The notes under the pieces are model-generated. The model had not been told where the DNA came from. It saw only the letters and a list, made by a program, of their open reading frames with translations, and ran no database searches. The translations under genes were made by a program, and so were the position numbers. Shown here in pieces: positions 16,245 through 24,667 of a DNA stretch of 31,507 bases. Positions within the stretch are counted from its first letter, which is position 1. The number at the start of each line of letters is the position of its first letter. Source of the DNA: DAOMFM01 sp035429825 (GTDB lineage: Bacteria; Acidobacteriota; Blastocatellia; UBA7656; JADIYM01); assembly GCA_044224215.1 (NCBI GenBank), contig JBGAKX010000046.1:1-31507 (forward strand), given 5' to 3'.

Positions 16245-16273
16245 GTTATACAACCGAACTTTCTCGTCGTCAA
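16245..16273 (-). promoter_or_regulatory. Predicted promoter for the OmpA-like gene
   Basis: On the minus strand: TTGACG (16273-16268), 17-nt spacer, TATAAC (16250-16245). Its start would be near 16238, almost the same point as the plus-strand start, so the two promoters face each other across ~12 bp. Confidence 0.55.
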
Positions 16274-16287
16274 GGAGTCGCAATCGG

Positions 16288-17091
16288 ATGAGGCCAATAA
16301 CAGCAAGGGTTTTCGGGGCAGTTGTGTTCGCGGTGGTCGTGGGCCTCGCGGTTCCGTTCGCCGCCCAGGGTGAAGGCGACGACGCAGCGTCACTCATACA
16401 GAAGGCAGGTCGCAACCAGGGACATTCATTGTACGTTCGCGATCGCTGCCGCTACGAGCAGCGGTTGCTGATGGAGCGCTACAAACTCGACAAGAAGACG
16501 CGCGAGGCCGGGGAGCTGATCGCCAAGCGGCAGACGACCGTCGTGGTCGAGCCGTCCGCGCAACCTGACGAGACGGGACAGATCCCCGTGACGTCAAAGG
16601 TTGTTGCCGACACCAACGACAAGGGCGAACCCAAAGACAAGGTCGATCCGAACGCACGAACGGGCCTGGCGTCCGGTGCGTTTCTCGATCAGGTCTTCTT
16701 CCCGCTGGTGCCGGAAAACCTTGATTACCTGACGTTTACAGAGGTTCCGGCGACTGCCGAGGGCGAGCGCTGGTTTAAGTTCGAGCCCAAGCCCGACGCT
16801 GCGCCGAATCCCGACCGGCCGCTCGCCTCCGGAACGGTCCAGGTGGACGCGCACACTGGCGAGGTCCTCACGATGCGCATCACCGGGTTCACGAACCTGA
16901 AGGCGCTCGACAAGCACCTCGACAAGATCCTGTCGTTCAACGCGGTCGTCGACTACTCGCAGTTTGCCGGCACGCTGAGGATGCCCACCGTCGCGAACGG
17001 GAACGGGCTGTCGGACGTGAGCCGCTTCGAGGGCCAGTTCAAGTTCATCTTCGAAGAGGGCAAGTACGTTCCAGTCCTCAAGGTCGATTGA
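16288..17091 (+). CDS. Exported protein of unknown function, LolA/LolB-like in outline
   Basis: A 267-residue protein with a signal peptide (residues 1-28, ending FAAQG). The mature part alternates Lys/Asp/Glu-rich loops with beta-like strands such as GTVQVDAHTGEVLTMRITG and EGQFKFIFEEGKYVPVLKVD. The pattern of a long soluble beta sheet with a closing basic end recalls the LolA/outer-membrane lipoprotein-sorting fold, but I cannot identify a family. ATG 16288 has AAGGAG (16272-16277) 10 nt upstream and opens into the signal peptide, so it is preferred over an in-frame ATG at 16180. uvrC starts 36 nt downstream and may share its transcript. Confidence 0.75.
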   Translation: MRPITARVFGAVVFAVVVGLAVPFAAQGEGDDAASLIQKAGRNQGHSLYVRDRCRYEQRLLMERYKLDKKTREAGELIAKRQTTVVVEPSAQPDETGQIPVTSKVVADTNDKGEPKDKVDPNARTGLASGAFLDQVFFPLVPENLDYLTFTEVPATAEGERWFKFEPKPDAAPNPDRPLASGTVQVDAHTGEVLTMRITGFTNLKALDKHLDKILSFNAVVDYSQFAGTLRMPTVANGNGLSDVSRFEGQFKFIFEEGKYVPVLKVD

Positions 17092-17127
17092 CGCCGTGCG
17101 GATGCGGGCGGCGCGCAGGCAGTCTCC

Positions 17128-19023
17128 ATGACGATCGAGGAGAAGCTGCAGATACTGCCCGCGATGCCGGGCTGCTACCTGCACAAGGATCAGCGCGGCA
17201 AGATCATCTACATCGGGAAGGCCAAGAGCCTCCGAAACCGCGTCAGGTCGTACTTCCAGTCGTCGCGCGCGCTCGATGCGAAGACGCGCGAGCTGGTCGC
17301 GCGTATCGTCGACTTTGACTACATCGTCACCGATACGGAAGCCGAGGCGCTGATCCTCGAGTCGAACCTCGTCAAGCGGTACCAACCCCGCTACAACGTT
17401 CTGCTGAAGGACGACAAGCAGTACCCGCGCATCAAGATCACGAACGAGCCGTTTCCGCGCGCGGTGCTCGTGCGCCGTCTGGCGAACGACGGCGCGCACT
17501 ACTACGGACCGTTCCTGCCGGCGAGCATCGCGTACCAGACGCTCGAGCTCATCAACAAGTACTTCATGCTGCGCACGTGCCAGATCGAGATCGACGGCAA
17601 GCTCGATCGGCCATGCCTCGAGTATCACATCAAGAGGTGTCTTGGGCCGTGCGTGCGTGGCCTGTGCACGAAGGAGGAGTACGACGAGGCGGTCACGGAC
17701 GTCCTCGCGCTGCTCGACGGGAAATCGGCCCAGCTCGAGCAGTCGCTGAACGACCGGATGGAACGCGCATCGGTGGACTTGCGGTTCGAGATGGCCGCGA
17801 AGTACCGCGACCAGTTGCGCACAATCGAACGACTGGCCGAGCAGCAGAAGATGATGCGCATGTCCGAGGCGGATATCGACATCTTTGGGCTGTACCGCGA
17901 GGGCGCTCAGCTCGCGCTGATCCTCTTCACGATGCGCGAAGGGCGTGTCGTCGGCAAGCGCGAGTACTTCTTTGAGGACATCGTGGAGCCGTTCGACACG
18001 GGCGTGTTTCTCGGCGAGGCGTTGGCTCAGTACTACGCGGGCAGCGACTACGCGCCGGGTGAGGTGCACGTGCCGGCGGACTTCGAGGATCGGGAACTTC
18101 TCGAGACCGTGCTCGGAGCGAAGCGGAAACGGCGCGTTCGGATCCGGACCCCAAAGCGAGGCAACGCGCGCGGGCTTGTCGAGCTCGTTACAAAGAATGC
18201 TCGACTGAAGTTCGACCAGCGCTTTCGTGTACGTCGAATCGACGGCGGCAAGCTGGTGCTCGAGCTGCAGGATCTGCTGGAGCTGCCGGAACCTCCGCGG
18301 CGCATCGAGTGCTTTGACATCTCGCACATCCAGGGCGAAGAGACCGTCGCATCGATGGTCGTGTGCATCGATGGCGAGATGGCGCGTTCCGAGTACCGAA
18401 AGTTCAAGGTTCGCACCGTGGAGGGGATTGACGACTACGCGTCGATGTTCGAGGTCATTCACCGCCGGTATTCGCGGCTGCTTGCCGAGAAGAAGAAGCT
18501 GCCAGAGCTGGTGATGATCGACGGTGGCAAGGGTCAGCTGCGCGCGGGCGCCCGGGCATTGCACGAGCTCGAGCTCGAAGCGGTTCCAGCCGTTGCGCTG
18601 GCCAAGCGCGAGGAGACGCTCTACCTGAAGGGCCACGAGGACGAACCGATCAACCTGCCAAAACACAGTCCGCTGCTGCATCTCGTTCAACGCATACGTG
18701 ACGAGTCGCACCGGTTTGCGGTGACATATCATCGGAAGCGGAGAGCGCTCCGCGATAAGCATTCCGTGCTCGACGAGATTCCGAACGTGGGCCCGCGCCG
18801 AAAGGAGATTCTGCTGCGCAACTTTGGGAGTCTCGAGCGCGTGTCAAAGGCGAGCGTCGCCGAGCTCAAGCCGTTCGTGGGCCTTCGCACCGCAGAATCG
18901 ATCGTGGAGCACTTTGCCGGGTCGCCGGGACCATCAGGGCCCGTTTCGCTTCCCGAGGTGCCAGGCAGCGGCGATCACGGTCGAGCGTCGCAGCGCAATG
19001 TCACGAAGCGACGTAAGTTCTGA
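17128..19023 (+). CDS. uvrC: UvrABC system protein C (excinuclease subunit)
   Basis: Makes the 3' and 5' incisions in nucleotide excision repair after UvrA/UvrB mark damage. The 631-residue length is normal. Domains in order: GIY-YIG nuclease (~12-95; GCYLHKDQRGKIIYIGKAK and TEAEALILESNLVK); a Cys-containing region (MLRTCQIEID ... RPCLEYHIKRCLGPC, ~150-180) typical of metal-binding UvrC; a UVR motif that contacts UvrB (~200-240); an RNase H-like endonuclease (CFDISHIQGEETVASMV at ~395, VMIDGGKGQL at ~465, RDESHRFAV at ~530); and C-terminal helix-hairpin-helix repeats (LDEIPNVGPRRKEILLRNFG). The Shine-Dalgarno is weak. No gene-specific promoter is visible in the 36-nt gap. Confidence 0.97.
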   Translation: MTIEEKLQILPAMPGCYLHKDQRGKIIYIGKAKSLRNRVRSYFQSSRALDAKTRELVARIVDFDYIVTDTEAEALILESNLVKRYQPRYNVLLKDDKQYPRIKITNEPFPRAVLVRRLANDGAHYYGPFLPASIAYQTLELINKYFMLRTCQIEIDGKLDRPCLEYHIKRCLGPCVRGLCTKEEYDEAVTDVLALLDGKSAQLEQSLNDRMERASVDLRFEMAAKYRDQLRTIERLAEQQKMMRMSEADIDIFGLYREGAQLALILFTMREGRVVGKREYFFEDIVEPFDTGVFLGEALAQYYAGSDYAPGEVHVPADFEDRELLETVLGAKRKRRVRIRTPKRGNARGLVELVTKNARLKFDQRFRVRRIDGGKLVLELQDLLELPEPPRRIECFDISHIQGEETVASMVVCIDGEMARSEYRKFKVRTVEGIDDYASMFEVIHRRYSRLLAEKKKLPELVMIDGGKGQLRAGARALHELELEAVPAVALAKREETLYLKGHEDEPINLPKHSPLLHLVQRIRDESHRFAVTYHRKRRALRDKHSVLDEIPNVGPRRKEILLRNFGSLERVSKASVAELKPFVGLRTAESIVEHFAGSPGPSGPVSLPEVPGSGDHGRASQRNVTKRRKF

Positions 19024-19065
19024 TCCGGAAGGGCGTTTGTCACCTCACGGGCCCCCGACCGTTGC

Positions 19066-19094
19066 TTGACAAGGCCAGAGGCCGTGTGTAGAGT
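19066..19094 (+). promoter_or_regulatory. Strong predicted promoter for rpsA
   Basis: TTGACA (19066-19071), 17-nt spacer, TAGAGT (19089-19094), close to sigma-70 consensus. The tRNA-fMet promoter downstream has the same -10 (TAGAGT) and a near-identical -35. Confidence 0.7.
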
Positions 19095-19381
19095 CACAAC
19101 TTGCTCTATTTCACGGCAAATAGGCTTTACGCATCTGTGCTTTTCGACAATCCCTCCAGTCCTGCCGCGGACCGCAACACCCCCACCATCTCGAGATTGA
19201 TGCACGCGGATGTTTCGGTCCGACGCGAGAAAGCTCGTGTCTGGGATTGCGAACCCGGTTGGTCGTGGTCCGGAAGTCTGAGGCCGGCCGGGCACGGAGC
19301 GAGTGAACGGAGCTCAAACGGCGGCTGCCCATCGCGGGCGGATACGTCGTGCAACTCAAATTGAAGGAGACAGCACGCAAC
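19095..19381 (+). other. Long untranslated leader of rpsA
   Basis: About 280 nt between the predicted start and the rpsA ATG. One clear hairpin: GACGCGAG (19222-19229), loop AAAG, CTCGTGTC (19234-19241), with one G-U pair; GGCCGGCC-rich self-complementary sequence follows near 19285. The open frame across it (19101-19364) begins with TTG, has no Shine-Dalgarno and looks non-coding. Known S1 genes in gammaproteobacteria are autoregulated through their leader, so a similar role is possible. Confidence 0.5.
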
Positions 19382-21574
19382 ATGGCGATCGACGACAACA
19401 ACAACGCGGCGGCCCAGCAGGCGACCGCGGAAACGCCGAACCCCGACGCAGGGGCGACGCAGGTATCCGAACAGGCGGCGGCCCCACAGGCGGCCATCGA
19501 GACAACACCGACCGAAGCCACACCGGCGGCTGAAGCCCCGGCCGTGGTTCCTGCAGCTGCACCGGAAGGCGCCCCGGAGGGCGCGACCGAGGGCGCTGAT
19601 TTCGGGGCGATGCTCGACGTGTACGAAGAGCAGGCGAACTCGATCCAGGAAGGCGAGGTGGTCACGGGACGTGTCATCGCTGTATCGGAACAGGGCGTGC
19701 TGATCGACATCGGCTTCAAGAGCGAGGGAATCGTCCCGCGTGACGAGTTCCTCACGGACGACGACGGCAACCTGCTCGTCAAGCGCGGCGACGAGGTCGA
19801 CGTGCTCGTCAAGAGCTTCGAGAACTCGGAAGGGTACGTCGTGCTGTCGCGCGCCGACGCCGTGCGCATGAAGGTCTGGGACCGCATCCGCAAGGCGCAC
19901 GCCGACAAGGAGACGGTCACGGGCCGGGTTGTCGAGCGCATCAAGGGCGGCCTGCGGGTCGACATCGACGGCGTGTCGGCGTTCCTGCCGGGCAGCCAGG
20001 TGGATGTGCGGCCGGTCCGCAATCTGGACGCGTTCCGCGGCAAGGACATTCAGGTCCGCGTCATCAAGATCAACAAGAAGCGGTCGAACATCGTGCTGTC
20101 GCGCAAGGCGGTCCTCGACGAGGAGATCACCGAGAAGAAGGGCGACACGCTGAACGTTCTCGAAGAGAGCGTGATCATGGAAGGCCAGGTCAAGAACATC
20201 ACCGAGTACGGTGCGTTCATCGATCTCGGCGGCATCGACGGCCTGCTTCACATCACCGACATGAGCTGGGGCCGCATCCAGTCGCCCAACGACCTGTTCA
20301 AGGTTGGCGACCGGGTTCAGGTCAAGGTGCTCAAGTTCGACCGCGACCGCGAGCGGATTTCGCTCGGGTTCAAGCAGTTGCTCCCCGATCCGTGGGAGAC
20401 GGTTGCCGAGCGATACTTCGTCGGTCAGCGGCTTCATGGAAAGGTCGTTTCGATTACCGATTACGGCGCGTTCGTCGAGCTCGAGGAGGGTGTCGAGGGC
20501 CTCGTGCACGTCACCGAGATGACGTGGTCCAAGCGGCTGAAGCACCCTTCGAAGATCGTCGAGGTCGGACAGGAAGTCGACGTGATGGTTCTCGAGGTCG
20601 ATCCCCGGAACCGTCGCATTTCGCTCGGCATCAAGCAGACCGAGCCCGATCCGTGGGAGACACTGCCGCACCGTTACGGTATCGGTACGCGTGTCGAAGG
20701 CAAGGTCCGCAGCCTGACCGATTTCGGCGCGTTCGTCGAGATCGAGGACGGCGTGGACGGCCTGGTTCACGTGTCGGATATTTCCTGGACCAAGCGGATC
20801 AAGCATCCGTCGGAAGTCCTCAAGAAGGGACAGTCGGTTCAGGCGATCATCACGAACATCGATTCGGAGAACCGCCGGCTGTCGCTCTCGATCAAGGATC
20901 TCGAGCCGAATGCGTGGGATCGATTCTTTGACACGCATCGTCCTGGTGCGATCGTCAAGGGCAAGATCGCGCGGTTCGCGAACTTTGGCGCCTTTGTCGA
21001 GCTCGAGGAGGGCATCGAGGGTCTGTGTCACGTCTCCGAGCTCGCCGACGAACGGGTTGAGAAGCCCGAGGATGCGGTGCAGATCGGGCAGGTCGTGGCG
21101 TTCAAGATCCTCAAGCTCGATCGTGAGCAGCGCAAGATTGGCCTGTCGGCACGCGCCGTCGGCAAGGAGGACGATCCGGGCGACGTCCGGACGTACTACG
21201 ACACCGGCGAAGGCATGGCGTCGCTTGGCGAACTCGCCAACCTCTTCCCGCGGACCGAGGCTGTTGCCGTCGAGACACCGGCCGCCGAGGCGGTCGAGGT
21301 TGTCGAGGCTTCCGCTCCCGAAGTCGCAGAGGCGGTTGACGCGCCTGCTGCCGAGGTCGCGGAGGCGCCAGCCGTCGAAGAGGTTCCGGTAGCCGAGGTG
21401 GCTGAGGCCGTCGAGGTTGCCGAGGAGCCTGCCGTCGAGGAGGTTGCCGAAGAGGTCGTCGAGACGGTCGAGGAACCGGTTGCGCCGGCCGACGAGGCCG
21501 TCGTGGAAGCTGCGGCTGAGCCGGTGGCCGAAGCCGTCAAAACCGAGGACGAGACAAAGCCGGAAGCCGAGTAG
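19382..21574 (+). CDS. rpsA: 30S ribosomal protein S1
   Basis: Binds mRNA on the small ribosomal subunit and helps start translation on structured or weak-SD messages. The 730-residue chain has an Ala/Pro/Glu-rich N-terminal extension (~1-85) followed by six S1 OB-fold repeats starting near residues 89, 176, 265, 347, 435 and 521. Repeats 3-6 carry the classic pattern (TEYGAFIDLGGIDGLLHITD; TDYGAFVELEEGVEGLVHVT). Residues ~620-730 are almost wholly Val/Glu/Ala (VAE-type repeats), acidic and probably disordered. ATG 19382 has AAGGAG (19364-19369). It follows uvrC but has its own promoter; no cmk gene sits upstream as in E. coli. Confidence 0.96.
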   Translation: MAIDDNNNAAAQQATAETPNPDAGATQVSEQAAAPQAAIETTPTEATPAAEAPAVVPAAAPEGAPEGATEGADFGAMLDVYEEQANSIQEGEVVTGRVIAVSEQGVLIDIGFKSEGIVPRDEFLTDDDGNLLVKRGDEVDVLVKSFENSEGYVVLSRADAVRMKVWDRIRKAHADKETVTGRVVERIKGGLRVDIDGVSAFLPGSQVDVRPVRNLDAFRGKDIQVRVIKINKKRSNIVLSRKAVLDEEITEKKGDTLNVLEESVIMEGQVKNITEYGAFIDLGGIDGLLHITDMSWGRIQSPNDLFKVGDRVQVKVLKFDRDRERISLGFKQLLPDPWETVAERYFVGQRLHGKVVSITDYGAFVELEEGVEGLVHVTEMTWSKRLKHPSKIVEVGQEVDVMVLEVDPRNRRISLGIKQTEPDPWETLPHRYGIGTRVEGKVRSLTDFGAFVEIEDGVDGLVHVSDISWTKRIKHPSEVLKKGQSVQAIITNIDSENRRLSLSIKDLEPNAWDRFFDTHRPGAIVKGKIARFANFGAFVELEEGIEGLCHVSELADERVEKPEDAVQIGQVVAFKILKLDREQRKIGLSARAVGKEDDPGDVRTYYDTGEGMASLGELANLFPRTEAVAVETPAAEAVEVVEASAPEVAEAVDAPAAEVAEAPAVEEVPVAEVAEAVEVAEEPAVEEVAEEVVETVEEPVAPADEAVVEAAAEPVAEAVKTEDETKPEAE

Positions 21575-21595
21575 CATCGGACCGGAGGACCAACG

Positions 21596-21627
21596 TGAGG
21601 GCACGGAACGCGCGTTCCGTGCCCTCA
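21596..21627 (+). terminator. rpsA intrinsic terminator
   Basis: A perfect 14-bp stem (arms 21596-21609 and 21614-21627, including GAGGGCACGG and its complement) around a CGCG loop, followed by a T-rich run (GTTTATTCTCTTG). It lies 22 nt after the rpsA stop codon. Confidence 0.9.
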
Positions 21628-21640
21628 GTTTATTCTCTTG

Positions 21641-21669
21641 TTGACGGGCCGCGCTCGAGTAGGTAGAGT
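21641..21669 (+). promoter_or_regulatory. tRNA-fMet promoter
   Basis: TTGACG (21641-21646), 17-nt spacer, TAGAGT (21664-21669), ending 16 nt before the mature tRNA. Confidence 0.7.
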
Positions 21670-21685
21670 TCTCTTTCGCATTTGC

Positions 21686-21760
<75 letters not shown>

Positions 21761-21765
21761 TCCCG

Positions 21766-21798
21766 AAATGGCCACCAAACGGTGGCCATTTTGTTTTT
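21766..21798 (+). terminator. tRNA-fMet intrinsic terminator
   Basis: AAATGGCCACC (21766-21776), loop AAAC, GGTGGCCATTT (21781-21791), then TGTTTTT. A textbook intrinsic terminator. Confidence 0.9.
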
Positions 21799-21826
21799 GG
21801 TCGCCACACCGGTCATCGAGTACAAT
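21797..21826 (+). promoter_or_regulatory. Possible promoter for the PilZ gene
   Basis: TTGGTC (21797-21802), 18-nt spacer, TACAAT (21821-21826). A start near 21833 would fall just after ATG 21830, which would favour the next in-frame ATG at 21866. Confidence 0.4.
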
Positions 21827-21829
21827 CGA

Positions 21830-22225
21830 ATGAAATCCAGTCAGCTGCGGCAATGGTTCGGTAATATGGGCAATTCTCGGGACGAGGATTGGCGGCATGG
21901 TCTTACCCAGGCGCGGGTATCGTACCGCCTTCCGTTAACAATCGAGGGCGATGACGCGGACGGCAACGCATTCTCGCTCCCCGCATTTGTCTCGAACGTG
22001 ACGCGGCGCGGCGCGTTTGTCGAAACGCCCGTGCCTCTCGCGCCCGGCGGCCTCGTGGCGCTCCTCAGATCCGAGCCCGAGCGCGCCGTGCTTGGCTTTG
22101 GCCAGATCGTCTGGGTGCGGACCGAGCCCGACGACGCGCGTGGAGCCGGAATCAAGCTGGCCGGCGACAACACGCGCTGGATGGACTATCTCATCGCCCA
22201 CTCGGTGCAGGATATCGAAGACTAG
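21830..22225 (+). CDS. PilZ domain protein
   Basis: A 131-residue cytoplasmic protein that is one PilZ domain. The c-di-GMP motif pair is recognisable: RVSYR at 29-33 (RxxxR) and NVTRRG at 56-61 (consensus D/N-x-S-x-x-G, with Thr for Ser). A small beta barrel follows (AVLGFGQIVWVRTEPDDARG, then GIKLAG) and a helix ends the chain. Such proteins act as c-di-GMP effectors or, when degenerate, as structural adaptors; the Thr substitution leaves ligand binding open. The start is uncertain: ATG 21830 has only GAG upstream, while ATG 21866 (119 residues) fits the promoter better; both retain the whole domain. The HD gene follows after 45 nt. Confidence 0.82.
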   Translation: MKSSQLRQWFGNMGNSRDEDWRHGLTQARVSYRLPLTIEGDDADGNAFSLPAFVSNVTRRGAFVETPVPLAPGGLVALLRSEPERAVLGFGQIVWVRTEPDDARGAGIKLAGDNTRWMDYLIAHSVQDIED

Positions 22226-22270
22226 CCGGCCGCGTGTCTCGGCCGTGGCGACGCGGACAGGGAGCTGATT

Positions 22271-23572
22271 ATGGCGCCGGGGATCGAGCGTATGTACCGT
22301 GACCCGGTACATAACATCATCTCGCTGTCGGGTCTCGATCCGACGGAACGGCTGCTGATCGACCTCGTCGATTCGCCGGAGTTCCAGCGGCTGCGGCGCA
22401 TCAAGCAGCTTGGCCTGGCGATGTACACGTACCAGGGCGCCGAGCACAGCCGGTTCACGCACTCGCTCGGGGTGATGTTCATCATGCGGCGCGTGCTCGA
22501 CCGGCTCGGCGAGACCCGCCAGATCAGCGAAGGCGTCCGCCGGACCGCGCTCTGCGCCGCGCTGCTGCACGACGTGGGACACGGTCCGTTCTCGCACGTG
22601 ATCGAGAAGGTTCTCAAGTACACGCACGAACAGCGAACCGTCGACATCCTCACCGACAGTCGCACGACGCTGAACCGCCTGCTGTCGGACGCCGACAGCC
22701 AACTTCCCGCCGACATCGTCTCGGTCTACGACTACACGTTCAAGCCGGCGTTCGTGTCGCAACTCGTGTCGAGCCAACTCGACGTCGACCGGTGCGACTA
22801 CCTGCTGCGTGATTCGCTGATGACGGGGGCCAAGTACGGCAACTACGACCTCGAGTGGATCCTGCGCCACATGGAGATCGACGAGCCGAATCAGCGGATC
22901 TACGTGTCGTCGACGGGAACGTACGCAGTCGAGGAGTACCTGCAGGCGAGGTACTACATGTTCCGGCAGGTCTATTTCCACCGGACGCTGCGCGCCGCCG
23001 AAGCCATCCTGCTGTCGATGATACGGCGTGCCGTCGAACGGCTCGAAGACGGACTGCTCGGGTTCTGCCTCCCGGGGTCTTCGTTCGAGCGAATGCTGCG
23101 TGGCCAGCCAATTGAAGTCCCTGATTATCTATTACTTGACGACTATGACCTGATATTTCACATTAAGCAGTGGACCGTCGATCCGGACCCGATTCTTTCG
23201 GACCTCGCGCAACGATTCATCGACCGACGGCTGTTCAAGACCATCGATCTCGAATCGACGGACGCGAGGGACGCGGAGTTTGGCGATCTGGTGCGCGAGG
23301 CCGTCGCCGCGGCGGGTTTCGATCCGGCGTACTACTTTGTTCGAGACAGCGCCTCGGACATACCGTACTACGGCTATTACAGTCCGAACGTGGCCGACGC
23401 ACGGGCGAACATCTATGTCGACACCGGCGGTCCCGATCCGGAGATCCGCGAGATCAGCGAAGTGTCGCAGGTCGTGCGCGGAATGCGGGGCTACAGCATT
23501 CAGAGGCTGTGCTTCCCGGAGGAGATCGCGGAGACCGTTTTCAACCTCGCGCGCGGCATGCGCGAGACGTGA
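22271..23572 (+). CDS. HD-domain phosphohydrolase, dGTPase-like (COG1078 type)
   Basis: A 433-residue metal-dependent phosphohydrolase resembling the dGTPase/SAMHD1 group. Motifs: YRDPVHNIISL at the N-terminus, EHSRFTHSLGV (His 59 and His 64), LLHDVGHGPFSH (His 100, Asp 101), and VDRCDYLLRDS (closing Asp ~171). This is the H...HD...D set that binds the metal. A role in dNTP or nucleotide turnover is likely from the family; the exact substrate is not. GGGAG precedes ATG 22271. Its stop overlaps the next gene's GTG as GTGA (23569-23572). No regulatory nucleotide-binding domain is obvious. Confidence 0.9.
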   Translation: MAPGIERMYRDPVHNIISLSGLDPTERLLIDLVDSPEFQRLRRIKQLGLAMYTYQGAEHSRFTHSLGVMFIMRRVLDRLGETRQISEGVRRTALCAALLHDVGHGPFSHVIEKVLKYTHEQRTVDILTDSRTTLNRLLSDADSQLPADIVSVYDYTFKPAFVSQLVSSQLDVDRCDYLLRDSLMTGAKYGNYDLEWILRHMEIDEPNQRIYVSSTGTYAVEEYLQARYYMFRQVYFHRTLRAAEAILLSMIRRAVERLEDGLLGFCLPGSSFERMLRGQPIEVPDYLLLDDYDLIFHIKQWTVDPDPILSDLAQRFIDRRLFKTIDLESTDARDAEFGDLVREAVAAAGFDPAYYFVRDSASDIPYYGYYSPNVADARANIYVDTGGPDPEIREISEVSQVVRGMRGYSIQRLCFPEEIAETVFNLARGMRET

Positions 23573-24450
23573 CGATCCACGCGACAACGCTTGCTCGTGC
23601 GGCGCGGCTTGCGCTGGTTGCCGTGCTGCTGGCGTCAGCGTCGCCCGCACACTCGGCGTTTGTACCCGCACCGTTGCGTGTTGCCGTCGGCCAGGTTCGA
23701 GGCAGCCCCGACGTGCGCGCCATCGTGCTGTTGGAGATCCAGCGGCGCGATGACGTCGCCGTGCTCGATCCGGGCCTTGTCGACGCTGCGCTCGCGGGGA
23801 GCGGCTACGACGGTTCGCTCAACCTGACGCGGTCAGAGGCGAGGCGCCTGGCGCAGGTGTGCGGAGTGGAAGTGCTGGTGCTCGCGGTCGCATCGATCGT
23901 GGATCTGGGACCCGAAGCAGGCCCCGACTCGTGGGACGCCCGTGCCGGCGTGTTCGTCGTCGACGGCCGCACGGGCGAGCTCGTGCATTACGCGACGCTG
24001 ACAGCGCGAGGTGCAGATCGACCCGCCGCGCTTCGCCAACTGTCCGGTGCGTGTCGGCTCGATATCGCCGGCTGGACTCCAACGCTTGAACGAATCCGTG
24101 CGGGCCGTACCGGCGCCAACCCGGTCGTCGCCGACGCGCCGGTGACCTCGTCGCGAACCCGGAGACCGGCACCAGGAGAGTCGTTGCCAAGATTCTTCCG
24201 CAGACCACATCCGGCGCTTACGGCGGACGCGGAGCGATTCCGTCTCGGCCACCGTCGACGTCGTCGTCGAGTTCAAGGGCGATGGAACATTCGGCACGAT
24301 CGACGTCGTGCGTTGGGCAGGTGATTCGGTTTTGACGAAGGATACATCGCCGCGATACGCGCCGAGAAGTTCTTTGCAGCGCGGCGCGCCGGTCACGGCG
24401 TGGACTCGCGGGCGTTGCTCAGATTTAACTTCACCTTCGACGACAAATGA
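23569..24450 (+). pseudogene. Exported protein with TonB-like C-terminal domain, broken by three apparent single-base losses
   Basis: GTG 23569 overlaps the HD gene's stop. The first ~195 residues are in one frame: a signal peptide (LALVAVLLASASPAHS) and an alpha/beta domain (RVAVGQVRGSPDVRAIVLLE) recalling CsgG/LpoB-type envelope proteins. The frame then decays and stops at 24324. Good coding continues in the -1 frame (ANPETGTRRVVAKILPQTTS), then the next (SATVDVVVEFKGDGTFGTID), then back in the first (GFDEGYIAAIRAEKFFAARR ... LLRFNF), ending at TGA 24448-24450. Adding one G near 24153, 24242 and 24328 joins all parts into a 294-residue protein whose end matches the TonB C-terminal pattern. 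Either a recent pseudogene or sequence error. Confidence 0.72.
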
Positions 24451-24577
24451 CCTGAAATCGTACAATCCGCAAGCGAAACGAACAGCCCTCGGCTCGGCCG
24501 ACAATCCCTGGGCGATGCCTCACTAAGTTGTTGAAATGAAACTGCTTATGACACACATTGCCCGTAGGTGAATCCAC

Positions 24578-24606
24578 TTGCGGACCCCGTTTTCATGGAG
24601 TAGTAT
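24578..24606 (+). promoter_or_regulatory. Predicted promoter for the DUF465 gene
   Basis: TTGCGG (24578-24583), 17-nt spacer, TAGTAT (24601-24606), giving a leader of about 55 nt. Confidence 0.55.
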
Positions 24607-24667
24607 GACGTCAGTTCGATCTGGCCAGATTGGTCTTTCTCTCACCGCTACGTTACAGGAGGCTTCT

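Noticed and set aside
16594..18762. 722-codon minus-strand open frame over uvrC
   Set aside because: Antisense shadow of a clearly identified gene, with no Shine-Dalgarno or known domain.
19101..19364. Small open frame in the rpsA leader as an upstream peptide gene
   Set aside because: It begins with TTG without a Shine-Dalgarno, and its composition is not protein-like.
21196..21540. Ala/Ser/Thr-rich antisense frame and apparent DNA repeats at the rpsA 3' end
   Set aside because: They are explained by Val/Glu/Ala codon repeats of the S1 acidic tail; spacing is irregular, so it is neither a tandem array nor CRISPR.
19127..21604. 825-codon minus-strand open frame over rpsA
   Set aside because: High-GC codon use leaves the reverse frame open. 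Its repeats mirror the S1 domains and the acidic tail, and it runs through the rpsA promoter side.
24308..24526. 72-codon plus-strand frame as an independent gene
   Set aside because: Its first part is a displaced piece of the TonB-like domain and the rest has no coding character.
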